Positions 43,271-52,760 of a stretch of DNA of 56,513 nucleotides are shown one piece after another. The notes under the pieces are model-generated. The model saw only the letters and a program-made list of their open reading frames with translations, made no database searches and was not told the DNA's origin. Source of the stretch: Edaphobacter aggregans. GTDB taxonomy: Bacteria > Acidobacteriota > Terriglobia > Terriglobales > Acidobacteriaceae. The stretch covers positions 1 to 56,513 of the forward strand of contig DZDJ01000018.1 of the NCBI GenBank assembly GCA_022736715.1. Direction: 5' to 3'. Positions within the stretch are counted from its first letter, which is position 1. Each line of letters opens with the position of its first letter. Both the position numbers and the translations under genes were made by a program.

Positions 43271-44471
43271 ACGCCGCAGGCTGCTGCACCTTGCGCATCA
43301 CGCCTTCAGCCTGCAATTCATACACTTCGCCGCGCCACAAAATCCTGCGGCCCGTGTAGCTCATCGCCCAGAAGAAAAGACCCATCAGGTCGCGCAGCGG
43401 GAACAGCAGCATTGTGCGCCACAATGCGCGCTCCTTCACCACCAGCCCGCCCACCAGCCAGGCCTGCAACATCCGCCCCGCAACACTGAACACCAGCGCG
43501 CCAACGCCAAGCCAGGGCATCCCCAGCAGCAGCGCGCCTGCCAATGCCAGCAACCCAAACGGTGTAGCAAAGGTCAGACACGTGCCAAAATGCCCCTTCG
43601 GACGCGAGAAGCGCGTGCTCTTCATCCAGCGCACCTGATGCTTGATGGAGTCCGCAAAGCTCTCGTTCAGCACAATATGATCTATCACATGCCCGCTCAG
43701 CACCACCGTGCTGCCCTGCGCCGCCACGCAGTTTCCCAGCACAAAATCATCCGCACAATACACGCCCAGCGTGCCGAAACCGCCCATCTGATTCACGCAG
43801 CCGCGCCGCACCGCCATCGTGGGCCCCAGCATAAACTGCATGCCTTCCAGCAGGTTCGCAATCACCACGCCAGAGCTCATCTCGACCGACATGCCCACCG
43901 CTTCCAGCATGGACCACAATCCGCCCTCTGCCGCCACGCCGCGATACAGGCACGTCACCGCACCCACCTGCGCGTCCCGGAAGGGCGAAATCACTGCCCG
44001 CAGATACTCCGGCGTCACTTGTACATCGCTGTCGCTGATCACCCAGATGTCGCTTGCCGCCACGTCCGCCATCTTCACCAGCGAACACGCCTTCGCATTC
44101 GCCGCCCACGGCTCGCCGCTGGTCACAATTTTCGTGGAAATATGCGGATACTCCTCCGCCAGCCTGCGTGCAATCTGCAGTCCCGCATCCGCCTCCGTGC
44201 GCGCGCAGAAGAGCACTTCATACTGCGGATAGTCCTGTTCGAAAAACCCGCGCAGATGCTGCTCCAGCCCCGGCTCCGCTCCATGCAGCGGCTTCAACAG
44301 ACTCACCATCGGCAAAAATGGCCCGGCCGCAGGCGCAGCCCGCTGCTCACGCGCCTGTCTGCGAAAGCGCATTACCCCGGCAGAAGCCAGCACCAGAAAG
44401 ACCGTCGACGTCAGCAGACCAAACAGCCCCAGGACCAGCAGTCCCCATGCAATGAAAAAAAGTACGCCCAT
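43260..44471 (-). CDS. Ceramide-glucosyltransferase/HpnI-like glycosyltransferase (GT21)
   Basis: The 403-residue membrane enzyme has an N-terminal helix ([20 protein letters not shown]), a GT-A catalytic domain and three C-terminal helices. GT21 landmarks are [44 protein letters not shown] and the [14 protein letters not shown] (Q/RxxRW) site. HpnI adds GlcNAc in hopanoid side-chain synthesis; relatives glycosylate sphingolipids. No hpn neighbours are present, so the lipid acceptor is open. hspR lies upstream on the same strand but is separated by a terminator. Confidence 0.88.
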   Translation of the reverse strand: MGVLFFIAWGLLVLGLFGLLTSTVFLVLASAGVMRFRRQAREQRAAPAAGPFLPMVSLLKPLHGAEPGLEQHLRGFFEQDYPQYEVLFCARTEADAGLQIARRLAEEYPHISTKIVTSGEPWAANAKACSLVKMADVAASDIWVISDSDVQVTPEYLRAVISPFRDAQVGAVTCLYRGVAAEGGLWSMLEAVGMSVEMSSGVVIANLLEGMQFMLGPTMAVRRGCVNQMGGFGTLGVYCADDFVLGNCVAAQGSTVVLSGHVIDHIVLNESFADSIKHQVRWMKSTRFSRPKGHFGTCLTFATPFGLLALAGALLLGMPWLGVGALVFSVAGRMLQAWLVGGLVVKERALWRTMLLFPLRDLMGLFFWAMSYTGRRILWRGEVYELQAEGVMRKVQQPAAFRE

Positions 44472-44550
44472 TTGTCCTAATGCAGTCTACTTGAGTACGC
44501 CCGCCGGAATGTAGTCTTCCCGTTGCGGCATCAGTTATTTTTACCTGAAA

Positions 44551-44589
44551 AGGCAAAGGCACAGTCCCTGCTGTGCCCTCCCTTTGCCT
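44551..44589 (-). terminator. Terminator of hspR
   Basis: AGGCAAAGG-CACAG (44551-44564) pairs with CTGTGCC and CCTTTGCCT (44571-44589) with a 3-nt bulge. Leftward, the stem is followed by TTTTC. It lies 14 bp past the hspR stop. Confidence 0.75.
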
Positions 44590-44602
44590 GCGCCTTTCGC
44601 GC

Positions 44603-45013
44603 TTACTTCTTTTTCTTCTCCGGCTTCTGCGCTGCCGGCACAATCACCTGCCTGCGCATCGGCACCAGCCCGGCTTCGTTGAAGGCCCCGCCCTGCTGCA
44701 TCCGGTTCAGCATCTCCGTCCGCACATAGTCCACAAAGCCCTGCATCTGCCGGTTCATCTCTTCCATGCGCTCGCGCATCTGCAGAATGATGGCGATCCC
44801 GGCAATGTTCACCCCCAGGTCGCGCGCCAGGTTCAGAATAAACTCCAGCCGCTCCAGGTCCTCGTCCGTATACAGCCGCGTGTTTCCCTCAGACCGCGAA
44901 GGCCGCAGCAACCCCTCCCGCTCGTAGAGCCGCAGCGTCTGCGGATGAATGTCATACATCTCCGCCACCGCCGAAATCATGTATGCGCCTTTGGATTTCC
45001 GTTTCGTCGCCAT
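44603..45013 (-). CDS. hspR: MerR-family heat-shock repressor HspR
   Basis: HspR represses dnaK and related heat-shock operons by binding the HAIR inverted repeat, with DnaK as corepressor in actinobacteria. The 136-residue product has an N-terminal MerR winged helix (YMISAVAEMYDIHPQTLRLYEREGLL, then SEGNTRLYTDEDLERLEFIL), a dimerisation helix (LQMRERMEEMNRQMQGF) and a Lys-rich tail. It lies downstream of dnaJ on the same strand, the classical dnaK-dnaJ-hspR order, but a divergent gene is inserted between them. Confidence 0.9.
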   Translation of the reverse strand: MATKRKSKGAYMISAVAEMYDIHPQTLRLYEREGLLRPSRSEGNTRLYTDEDLERLEFILNLARDLGVNIAGIAIILQMRERMEEMNRQMQGFVDYVRTEMLNRMQQGGAFNEAGLVPMRRQVIVPAAQKPEKKKK

Positions 45014-45085
45014 CGTTCTGCACCTTACTTTGATTCCGTTCGCCTTGCTATGTTCGTCATGCCCTTGTGCTAGCATCGTTTCCGT

Positions 45086-45550
45086 ATGCGAAAACTACAA
45101 GTGCTCTCCGCGCTCACCTTCGCCCTTGCCTGCATCCTGCCCGCAGCCGCCCAGAGCGGCTCTGTGGCCTTTCAATCTGGCGAGTGGCAGGTCAGCTCCG
45201 TTGTGACAACCTCCACCGGCCAGAAGGTTGGTTCAGAACAACGCGTCTGCGCCAACAAATCTTCTGACTTCTGGACCCAATCGCGCCCCAACCTCCAATG
45301 CGATGCTCCCACCGTGACCCCGGTAGCCAGTGGCTATCGCATTCAGCTTGCCTGCCACGGCAGCAGCGGCCCTGTAGAGTGGAAGATGCAGTCCGACATT
45401 ACCGAAACTTTTTCGAATGCTGGCCATGCCTTCACCGCCACCGGCAACACCACTACAACCACCACCATCCCCGGACGCGGCCCCATCACCGCCTCCGCCT
45501 CCATTCAATCCAAAGGAACGTATCAGGGTGCCTGCGGCCCGGCAAAATAA
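45086..45550 (+). CDS. Exported DUF3617-like protein
   Basis: The 154-residue product has a signal peptide (LSALTFALACILPAAAQ) and a beta-rich domain starting FQSGEWQVSSVVTTSTGQ, with cysteines in RVCANKSSDFW, LQCDAPT, LACHG and GACGPAK that could form two disulfides. This is the pattern of the DUF3617 family (periplasmic, function unknown). It is transcribed against the chaperone genes, splitting dnaJ from hspR. Confidence 0.72.
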   Translation: MRKLQVLSALTFALACILPAAAQSGSVAFQSGEWQVSSVVTTSTGQKVGSEQRVCANKSSDFWTQSRPNLQCDAPTVTPVASGYRIQLACHGSSGPVEWKMQSDITETFSNAGHAFTATGNTTTTTTIPGRGPITASASIQSKGTYQGACGPAK

Positions 45551-45595
45551 CCCCCCTGGTGTCCATCCCTGTGTAGTGCGGTTCGCTGCACCGCA

Positions 45596-46807
45596 CTACG
45601 CCCGCCCGAAAATCTCCTCGCGCGGGTTCTCCGGATTCAGCTTCGCCAACTCGCGCAGAATTTCCTTGCTGCGCTCGTCCTGCACCTTCGGCACCACAAT
45701 CTTCACTTCCACAATCTGGTCGCCGCGCAGCCCTTCGCGCGTGGCCGACGGCGCGCCTTTCTCACGCATCCGCAGCTTCTGCCCCGTCTGCGTTCCCGGC
45801 GGAATCTTCAACTGCGCCCGCCCGTCAATCGTCGGCACGTCAATCTTCGCGCCCAGCGCCGCTTCCGTCATCGTAACCGGCACCGTCACATAAATATCGT
45901 CCGCCGTGCGCATAAACACCGGGTGCGTCCCCGCTTTGATAATCAGATACAGGTCCCCCGCCGGACCACCATGCGTGCCCGCATTGCCTTTGCCCGCCAG
46001 CCGAATGCGCTGCCCATCGCGCGTGCCCGCCTTGATGCGAAACTCCAGCGGCTCCGTGCGGCCCACCACGCCTTCGCCATGGCACGTCCGGCAGGCATTG
46101 TGCACCTTGCCCGTGCCGCCACACTGCGGGCACTGGATGTTGAACTTCATCCGCCCGCCCATCTGCGTCACCTGGCCCGTGCCACTGCACTCCGGACACT
46201 CCACCGTCCCGCCCGTCGTCGACTTGCCATGACACGTCGGGCAAATCTCCTGCCGCGTAATCTGCGCCCGCGCCGTGCCGCCGCGAATCAGCGTCCAGAA
46301 GTCGACCTGCACCTGATACTCCAGGTCCGTCCCCGGCTGCGGCCCGCGCTGCTGCTTTTGCCCACCGCGAAAGGCCCCGCTGAAGATGTCGCGGAAAGTG
46401 CCGCCCCAACTGCCACTGCTGCCCGCACTTTCCGGGGCCGCGCCGCCACGTCCGCCAACAAAGTCCGAAAAGTCGAAGCCGCCAAAATCAAACGGAACTT
46501 CCTGCGCCCCGCCACGGCCACCCGCACCACCACCGTATCCGCCACGCGCCGCCGCTTCCGCCGCCGCCGGGTCAATGTTGTCGGAGTAGAAGCCGAACTG
46601 GTCGAAAATCTTCCGCTTCTTTTCGTCGCTCAGAATCTCGTTCGCCTCAGAGATTTCCTTGAACTTCTCCTCAGCCTTCTTGTCCTCCGGATTCACATCC
46701 GGATGGTAGCGGCGCGCCAGCTTGCGGAAGGCCTTGCGAATCTCCTCCGCCGTCGCCGTCTTCTTGACCCCGAGTACGCCGTAATAATCTTTCGTCTGTG
46801 TCGCCAT
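45596..46807 (-). CDS. dnaJ: Chaperone DnaJ
   Basis: DnaJ delivers substrates to DnaK and stimulates its ATPase. The 403-residue product has a J domain with RRYHPDVN (HPD triad), a Gly-rich linker ([14 protein letters not shown]), a zinc region with four CxxCxGxG-type repeats ([32 protein letters not shown]) and a C-terminal substrate domain ([17 protein letters not shown]). The first zinc motif ends in GKS rather than GxG. It is leftward, upstream of hspR. Confidence 0.93.
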   Translation of the reverse strand: MATQTKDYYGVLGVKKTATAEEIRKAFRKLARRYHPDVNPEDKKAEEKFKEISEANEILSDEKKRKIFDQFGFYSDNIDPAAAEAAARGGYGGGAGGRGGAQEVPFDFGGFDFSDFVGGRGGAAPESAGSSGSWGGTFRDIFSGAFRGGQKQQRGPQPGTDLEYQVQVDFWTLIRGGTARAQITRQEICPTCHGKSTTGGTVECPECSGTGQVTQMGGRMKFNIQCPQCGGTGKVHNACRTCHGEGVVGRTEPLEFRIKAGTRDGQRIRLAGKGNAGTHGGPAGDLYLIIKAGTHPVFMRTADDIYVTVPVTMTEAALGAKIDVPTIDGRAQLKIPPGTQTGQKLRMREKGAPSATREGLRGDQIVEVKIVVPKVQDERSKEILRELAKLNPENPREEIFGRA

Positions 46808-46856
46808 AGGTTATGCACTTCCCACTGCCCAGAAACCTTCCAACTCAACTCTGCCG

Positions 46857-47243
46857 TCAGGCAGTTGCTGCTAACTTCAATGCTCCCGTTTTTTTGTCCA
46901 AAGGCGCCGGCTTCACGGCTGCTTTGATCTCACGTTCGGCAGCGTCCCGCGCCGTCTCCAGATCGTACTGACTCTGCAGATTCATCCAGAACTCCGGCGT
47001 CATATGGAAATATCGCGCCAACCGCAGGGCCGTATCCGCTGTAACCCCCCGCCGCTCATTCACAATCTCCGATATGCGAGTCGCCGGAACACGCAACGCC
47101 AGTGCCAACGCATTCGCGCTCAACCTCATCGGAACCAGAAACTCCTCACGCAACATCTCGCCCGGATGCAGCGGCGGCACACGGTCTTCATATCGGCACG
47201 GAATGCTCTTAGTGATAGTCGACGATTTCGACTTCGCAGGCAT
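46857..47243 (-). CDS. higA: HigA-type antitoxin
   Basis: The 128-residue product is an XRE helix-turn-helix protein of the HigA family: VPPLHPGEMLREEFLVPMRLSANALALALRVPATRISEIVNERRGVTADTALRLARYF is the recognition region (quoted pieces: HPGEMLREEFL, RISEIVNERRGV), followed by FWMNLQSQYDLE. It neutralises the HigB toxin and autorepresses the operon. GGGAGGA precedes the ATG at 47243, which overlaps the toxin gene by 35 bp. The toxin-first order is characteristic of higBA. Confidence 0.93.
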   Translation of the reverse strand: MPAKSKSSTITKSIPCRYEDRVPPLHPGEMLREEFLVPMRLSANALALALRVPATRISEIVNERRGVTADTALRLARYFHMTPEFWMNLQSQYDLETARDAAEREIKAAVKPAPLDKKTGALKLAATA

Positions 47244-47487
47244 ACGGTTCCTCCCATCGGAAGCAGATTCGAAACTGGTCATTCACCCGGATGCTGTACT
47301 GTCCTTTGCGGTCGCCGCGGAGCGCCTCCAGCCGGCTTCCCGGCGGTATGGTCAGGTCCACAAGCTGCCGCGCTGCGTGAATCGCCCGCAACTTGCGAAA
47401 GATGACGCGCTCCGACCCGGCAAACTTCTTGCTGTGCTGCCGATCAAATATCTTTTCGGCTTCCGCATCCTTGAAATCCCCAATCAC
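47209..47487 (-). CDS. higB: HigB/RelE-type toxin
   Basis: The 92-residue product matches the HigB mRNA-interferase family (RelE superfamily), which cleaves mRNA at the ribosome. Recognisable pieces are MIGDFKDAEAEKIFDRQHSK, RKLRAIHAARQLVDL, PPGSRLEALRGDRKGQYSIR and NDQFRICFRWEEPYACEVEI. The closing W-x-VEIVDYH segment fits. It is the first gene of higBA and appears intact. Confidence 0.93.
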   Translation of the reverse strand: MIGDFKDAEAEKIFDRQHSKKFAGSERVIFRKLRAIHAARQLVDLTIPPGSRLEALRGDRKGQYSIRVNDQFRICFRWEEPYACEVEIVDYH

Positions 47488-47556
47488 ACGCCCAGCGTAT
47501 CACGGAGAGCGTTATACGTGTACCAAAACCCTCAATCCTCAAAAACCACAGGTGCC

Positions 47557-47589
47557 GGTGCCCCACGTCCCGCTTCTGCGACGTGGGAT
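47557..47589. repeat. Palindrome of the GGTGCCCCA...TGGGAT type
   Basis: CCCACGTC (47562-47569) pairs with GACGTGGG (47580-47587) in the context GGTGCC...ATT. This sentence-like hairpin form is, from memory, frequent in acidobacterial intergenic DNA; only one copy is in this window. Confidence 0.5.
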
Positions 47590-47620
47590 TCTAACTGTAC
47601 CAACATACAATTCCCCAACA

Positions 47621-47704
47621 CACGATACGTCTTGCAGCGCGATGCGTTTTGCAGCACATACGTTTTACCGCACAATGCGTCTCGAAGCACAATGCGTCTT
47701 GTTA
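47621..47704. repeat. Degenerate 17-bp tandem repeat, five units
   Basis: Units start at 47621 (CACGATACGTCTTGCAG), 47638 (CGCGATGCGTTTTGCAG), 47655 (CACATACGTTTTACCG, 16 bp), 47671 (CACAATGCGTCTCGAAG) and 47688 (CACAATGCGTCTTGTTA). The shared core is CACAATGCGTCTTGCAG. No spacers, so it is not a CRISPR array. Confidence 0.75.
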
Positions 47705-47876
47705 AGGGCACGGCTGGTAGCGGATGGCTTTAGCCCTCGGTGTCATAAATAGCCCGCCGGAATGCGGCTTTAGCCGCTGAGGTACTCTTTTTGCGAATCC
47801 TGCGAAGCGTACCTCAGGGGCTAAAGCCCCTTTATTTTCCCCAACCGATCGGCATGGCTAAAGCCATGCCCTTAAC
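47701..47876. repeat. Nested palindromic element with four GGCTTTAGCC boxes
   Basis: Outer arms GTTAAGGGCA (47701-47710) and TGCCCTTAAC (47867-47876) enclose GGCTTTAGCC at 47726 and 47766 and GGCTAAAGCC at 47819 and 47856. The inner arms CTGAGGTAC (47777-47785) and GTACCTCAG (47809-47817) pair. GGCATGGCTAAAGCCATGCC (47851-47870) is itself almost fully palindromic. The whole forms a multi-stem REP/MITE-like element with no coding capacity. Confidence 0.78.
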
Positions 47877-47963
47877 ACTACCTTTATTCCACTCTGCCTA
47901 ACCTTATCGGCTGAACCACATCCTATCTCACGTCCGAAAATCCGGACGCGGGGAACCCATTGA

Positions 47964-48377
47964 TTAATTGGCTGGATGTTGCTCCAGAAATTTCTCCAAG
48001 TAAGCTCCCCTCGAACTAGAGAACTGAACTTTTGACTTGCAATGAGTACATTGCATCCCCTTCACAGGAAAACGGGTTGTATCAAGCTTGAACATCGTCG
48101 GCCCTGATAGATGTATTACTTTCTTCTCCGAATCCCAACAATGAGCACAGATAGGTACTAAATCACCCTCCGCAAAATAGTGTGGATGTTCATAAGTCAT
48201 TTTCGCTTTGGTCTGAAGCATTTGCTCGAGCTTCTTATTCGCATTCCGCAATGCTTGATTCTCATCCGAGAGGGCAATGACCCGATCAGTCAATCCGACC
48301 AACTTAAGATAGAGCTCATGGTTTGTAACTTTATTCACAAGCCCCATTGCATCTCGTAGTTCACCAAGCATGGTCAT
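47964..48377 (-). CDS. Coiled-coil and zinc-ribbon protein of unknown function
   Basis: The product (137 residues from the ATG at 48377, which has GGAG 6 nt upstream) has a heptad-like helix (LVGLTDRVIALSDENQALRN, then KKLEQML). A Cys4 zinc-ribbon arrangement follows: ICAHCWDSEKK and MQCTHCKSKVQF. The gene is AT-richer than its surroundings, which hints at foreign origin. A partner or regulator of nucleic acid is possible; no family was recognised. The frame extends to a TTG at 48404. A small gene lies 17 bp upstream on the same strand. Confidence 0.7.
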   Translation of the reverse strand: MTMLGELRDAMGLVNKVTNHELYLKLVGLTDRVIALSDENQALRNANKKLEQMLQTKAKMTYEHPHYFAEGDLVPICAHCWDSEKKVIHLSGPTMFKLDTTRFPVKGMQCTHCKSKVQFSSSRGAYLEKFLEQHPAN

Positions 48378-48394
48378 CGCCATCTCCGAAATGA

Positions 48395-48565
48395 TTAATT
48401 CCAAACCTGCTTCGCCAGAATCGGTTCAATGCGGAAGAACTGATCCGGAGCAATCTGATGCATTTTGTTTACAAACTGCTCGGCCTCTTCCTTCGAGTCG
48501 AAGAGCATGCTGGAGTACACCTTGCCGGCCCGCAACTGCTCGCATTTCCACATTGTGTCGGTCAT
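48395..48565 (-). CDS. 56-residue protein of unknown function
   Basis: An open frame runs from ATG 48565 to TAA 48395, with GAGAGGGG upstream. The product begins MTDTMWKCEQLRAGKVYSSM and ends DQFFRIEPILAKQVWN. The sequence looks protein-like (FDSKEEAEQFVNKMHQI helix, mixed alpha/beta), reminiscent of short acidobacterial hypothetical proteins. It precedes the zinc-ribbon gene by 17 bp and likely forms a two-gene unit with it. Confidence 0.62.
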   Translation of the reverse strand: MTDTMWKCEQLRAGKVYSSMLFDSKEEAEQFVNKMHQIAPDQFFRIEPILAKQVWN

Positions 48566-48625
48566 CGCTCTATCCCCTCTCTAGTCAATTGCCCTTCCGT
48601 CTCAAAAAACTCCCCAGTAAAAACG

Positions 48626-48657
48626 CAAGGGGCACCCCATCTCTGAGACGCCCCTTG
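48626..48657 (-). terminator. Terminator downstream of dnaK
   Basis: CAAGGGGC (48626-48633) pairs with GCCCCTTG (48650-48657). Read leftward the stem is followed by CGTTTTTAC and, further on, GTTTTTTG. It lies 229 bp after the dnaK stop and 61 bp before the next leftward gene, so dnaK transcription probably ends here. Confidence 0.75.
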
Positions 48658-48716
48658 TGAGTTTCCTCAGGGGCTGCACAGCCCCGTACTGTTTCTACTC
48701 TGGCTCCGGGGGCCAA

Positions 48717-48827
48717 AGCGGTTTTCCAGTTGGTGTAGAGGGAACGTGATGCCCTGAAACGGCTTTTTCCTCAAGAAAAAGCCGTCCTGCATATCCCTAG
48801 AAACTCCACGAAAACTGGAGAACCGCT
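48717..48827 (-). repeat. Repeat family 2, copy c
   Basis: This copy is complete: AGCGGTTTTCCAGTT (48717-48731) and AACTGGAGAACCGCT (48813-48827) are inverted ends. The interior has GTAGAGGGAACGTGATGCCC and ACGGCTTTTTCC/AAGAAAAAGCCGT. It is oriented like copy b and lies between the dnaK stop and its terminator, so it is likely transcribed as part of the dnaK 3' region. Confidence 0.85.
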
Positions 48828-48885
48828 CTAAAGCCCCCGGCCACCTGTTGCCTTGCGCGAAGCGCCGTTCGCCGTCCGCGCAGGA

Positions 48886-50808
<1,923 letters not shown>

Positions 50809-50888
50809 AGCTAACATCTCCCTTATTTTCAGCCAGATGATGGAATTACACCCATCCTCGTCTTTGTCTAAGCACTCTCAGATTCTCA

Positions 50889-50909
50889 CTTGAGTGACTT
50901 ATTGTCAAG
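50889..50909 (-). promoter_or_regulatory. HAIR-like HspR operator at the dnaK promoter
   Basis: On the minus strand the sequence reads CTTGACA-N7-ACTCAAG, compared with the actinobacterial HAIR consensus CTTGAGT-N7-ACTCAAG; one half is perfect and the other matches five of seven bases. The degenerate half includes TTGACA, a consensus -35 hexamer, so a bound HspR would block RNA polymerase. A -10 is less clear (GAGAAT 15 bp downstream). Confidence 0.72.
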
Positions 50910-51071
50910 TATTCTGATGAGGTAACCCACCTGAAAGATGCGGCAATCCTGCAAGCCGCCAAACTACTTTCCACCCTACATTTCCACGGCAAGCAACAAA
51001 TAGTTGAAATATGGGGTCTATATATTCGTCTGTTGCACAAAGTTACATTTTCGTGGCATTCGAGGACGCCA

Positions 51072-51473
51072 ATGATCTACAAGCTGTGGCGTGTCCTGTC
51101 TCTGGTCGTTCCTCTGACCGGTATTTCCTTCTCGCTGGAACAGCAGGCACATGCCTACGCGGATCGTGGTTCCGGTTTGCTGATCTTCCCGGCAGCCGAC
51201 TGGGAATACAGCGAGAGCTTTTCCTTCCAGGAGCGCGCTACCGGCCACTTTGATCTGGTGAGGATGCTCGCCGTCATCCACCACCTGCTGCTGCAGGCCC
51301 GGATTCCGCTCGACCGCACCGCTTCCCTCTGCCATCGCCTCACGCGCAAACATCTGCTCCTCGAGTGGGTACTCCGGTTCGGCCTGAAATTCCGTGAACT
51401 ACTGGCTGTTGACCGGACACACGTGATACTGTTTCATGCGAACAAGCGTTTGTCTTTACAAGGACCCGCATGA
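51072..51473 (+). CDS. Small exported protein coupled to the GH5 gene
   Basis: The 133-residue product has a signal-like N-terminus (MIYKLWRVLSLVVPLTGISF) followed by AYADRGSGLLIFPAADW. The AYADxGSG string resembles a motif that starts the mature part of many short acidobacterial exported or membrane proteins, but the rest is His/Arg-rich and unfamiliar. GAGG lies 7 nt before the ATG. The stop overlaps the GH5 start as ATGA, which supports real translation. It could also be a degraded member of the AYADPGSG family. Confidence 0.5.
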   Translation: MIYKLWRVLSLVVPLTGISFSLEQQAHAYADRGSGLLIFPAADWEYSESFSFQERATGHFDLVRMLAVIHHLLLQARIPLDRTASLCHRLTRKHLLLEWVLRFGLKFRELLAVDRTHVILFHANKRLSLQGPA

Positions 51474-52702
51474 AAAATTGTCCCCGCATTCCCCTGCTTT
51501 TTCTGGCACTCGCCCTCTGCCTGCTCCCAGGAGGTCCCCTCTGGGCCGCCACCGGATTTGTCCACACCCGTGGCCAGCAGCTTGTTACTCCAGATGGAAA
51601 GACCCTCCTGCTGCGTGGCACGAATCTGGGCAACTGGCTGGAGCCGGAAGGCTACATGTTCCACTTCGACGGCGGCCCGCAATCTCCGCGAGAAATCGAG
51701 CAGCTTTTCAATGAACTGATCGGCCCGGTGGCGGCAACAAAATTCTGGCAGCAGTATCGCCAGAACTACATCACCGAACCGGACGTCGCTTTTCTGCATC
51801 AGGCCGGCTTCAACGTTGTGCGCGTTCCCATGCACTACAAATTCTTCGAGAGCGACCCCTCCGAGGGCTTTGCCCTGATGGACCAGCTCGTGCAGTGGTG
51901 CCGCCGCTACCACCTCTACATCATCCTCGACATGCACTGCGCCCCCGGCGGACAAACCGGCGCCAACATCGACGACAGCTGGAACTACCCCTGGCTGTAC
52001 GAGAGCCCCGAAGAGCAGCAGCGCCTCATCACCATCTGGCAGCGCATCGCGCACCACTATAGCAACGAGCCCACCATCCTCGGCTACGATCTGCTCAATG
52101 AGCCCATCGCCAACTTCCCGGAGATTGAGAAGTACAACAAGGACCTGGAGCCCATCTACAAGCGCGTCACCGCGGCCATCCGCCAGGTGGACACCCACCA
52201 CGTCGTCATTCTGGGCGGTGCGCAGTGGGACGGTAATTTCAGCATCTTTGGCCCGCCGTTCGACAAGAACGTGATGTACACCTTCCACCAGTACTGGATG
52301 CCGCCCACGCAGGATGCCGTGCAGAAGTTTGTCGACTTCCGCGCCAGGTACAATGTGCCCGTCTGGCTGGGGGAGTCCGGCGAAAATACCGATGCCTGGG
52401 TCCGGCAGTACCGCGAGCTTCTGGAGAAGAACCAGATCGGCTGGACCTTCTGGCCCTACAAGAAGATGGATGCCACTTCGTCGCCTGTCAGCTTCAACCG
52501 TCCGCCCCACTGGGACGAGATCATCGCCTTCGCCAAGCATCCTCTGCTCACCGGAGACGCCAAGCAGCAGATCGCCGGGCGCCCGTCCCTCGCCGATTCC
52601 CGCGAGGCACTGCAAGCCATTCTGGAAAACGTGAAGTTTGCCAACTGCCGCGTCAACTCCGGATACCTGGAAGCACTGGGTCTGCGCACTCCGGCAAAAT
52701 AA
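51470..52702 (+). CDS. Secreted GH5-family glycoside hydrolase
   Basis: The 410-residue product has a signal peptide (IPLLFLALALCLLPGGPLWA) and a (beta/alpha)8 GH5 domain: LLLRGTNLGNWLEPEGY, GFNVVRVPMHYKF, YIILDMHCAPGGQTG, the acid/base Glu in GYDLLNEPIAN, and the nucleophile Glu in VWLGESGEN. It may act as an endoglucanase, exo-beta-glucanase or related beta-glucosidase; the ExgA-like NLGNWLEPEG start hints at beta-1,3/1,4-glucan. A strong terminator follows. Confidence 0.93.
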   Translation: MKNCPRIPLLFLALALCLLPGGPLWAATGFVHTRGQQLVTPDGKTLLLRGTNLGNWLEPEGYMFHFDGGPQSPREIEQLFNELIGPVAATKFWQQYRQNYITEPDVAFLHQAGFNVVRVPMHYKFFESDPSEGFALMDQLVQWCRRYHLYIILDMHCAPGGQTGANIDDSWNYPWLYESPEEQQRLITIWQRIAHHYSNEPTILGYDLLNEPIANFPEIEKYNKDLEPIYKRVTAAIRQVDTHHVVILGGAQWDGNFSIFGPPFDKNVMYTFHQYWMPPTQDAVQKFVDFRARYNVPVWLGESGENTDAWVRQYRELLEKNQIGWTFWPYKKMDATSSPVSFNRPPHWDEIIAFAKHPLLTGDAKQQIAGRPSLADSREALQAILENVKFANCRVNSGYLEALGLRTPAK

Positions 52703-52722
52703 ACACCCCTGCTTAAACACTC

Positions 52723-52754
52723 AGGCCAGCGGAAATTTTCGCTGGCCTTTTCCC
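52723..52754 (+). terminator. Rho-independent terminator of the GH5 gene
   Basis: AGGCCAGCG (52723-52731) pairs with CGCTGGCCT (52740-52748) around an 8-nt A/T-rich loop, followed by TTTTCCCTTTT. It also lies 13 bp before the end of the leftward gene and may serve both. Confidence 0.88.
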
Positions 52755-52760
52755 TTTTGC

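Noticed and set aside
47621-47704. Possible CRISPR array
   Set aside because: Units are contiguous without unique spacers, too short (17 bp), and no cas gene is in the window.
51011-51253. Alternative 80-codon frame overlapping the small exported protein
   Set aside because: No signal peptide or ribosome site; the overlapping frame starting at 51072 is coupled to GH5 and has a better leader.
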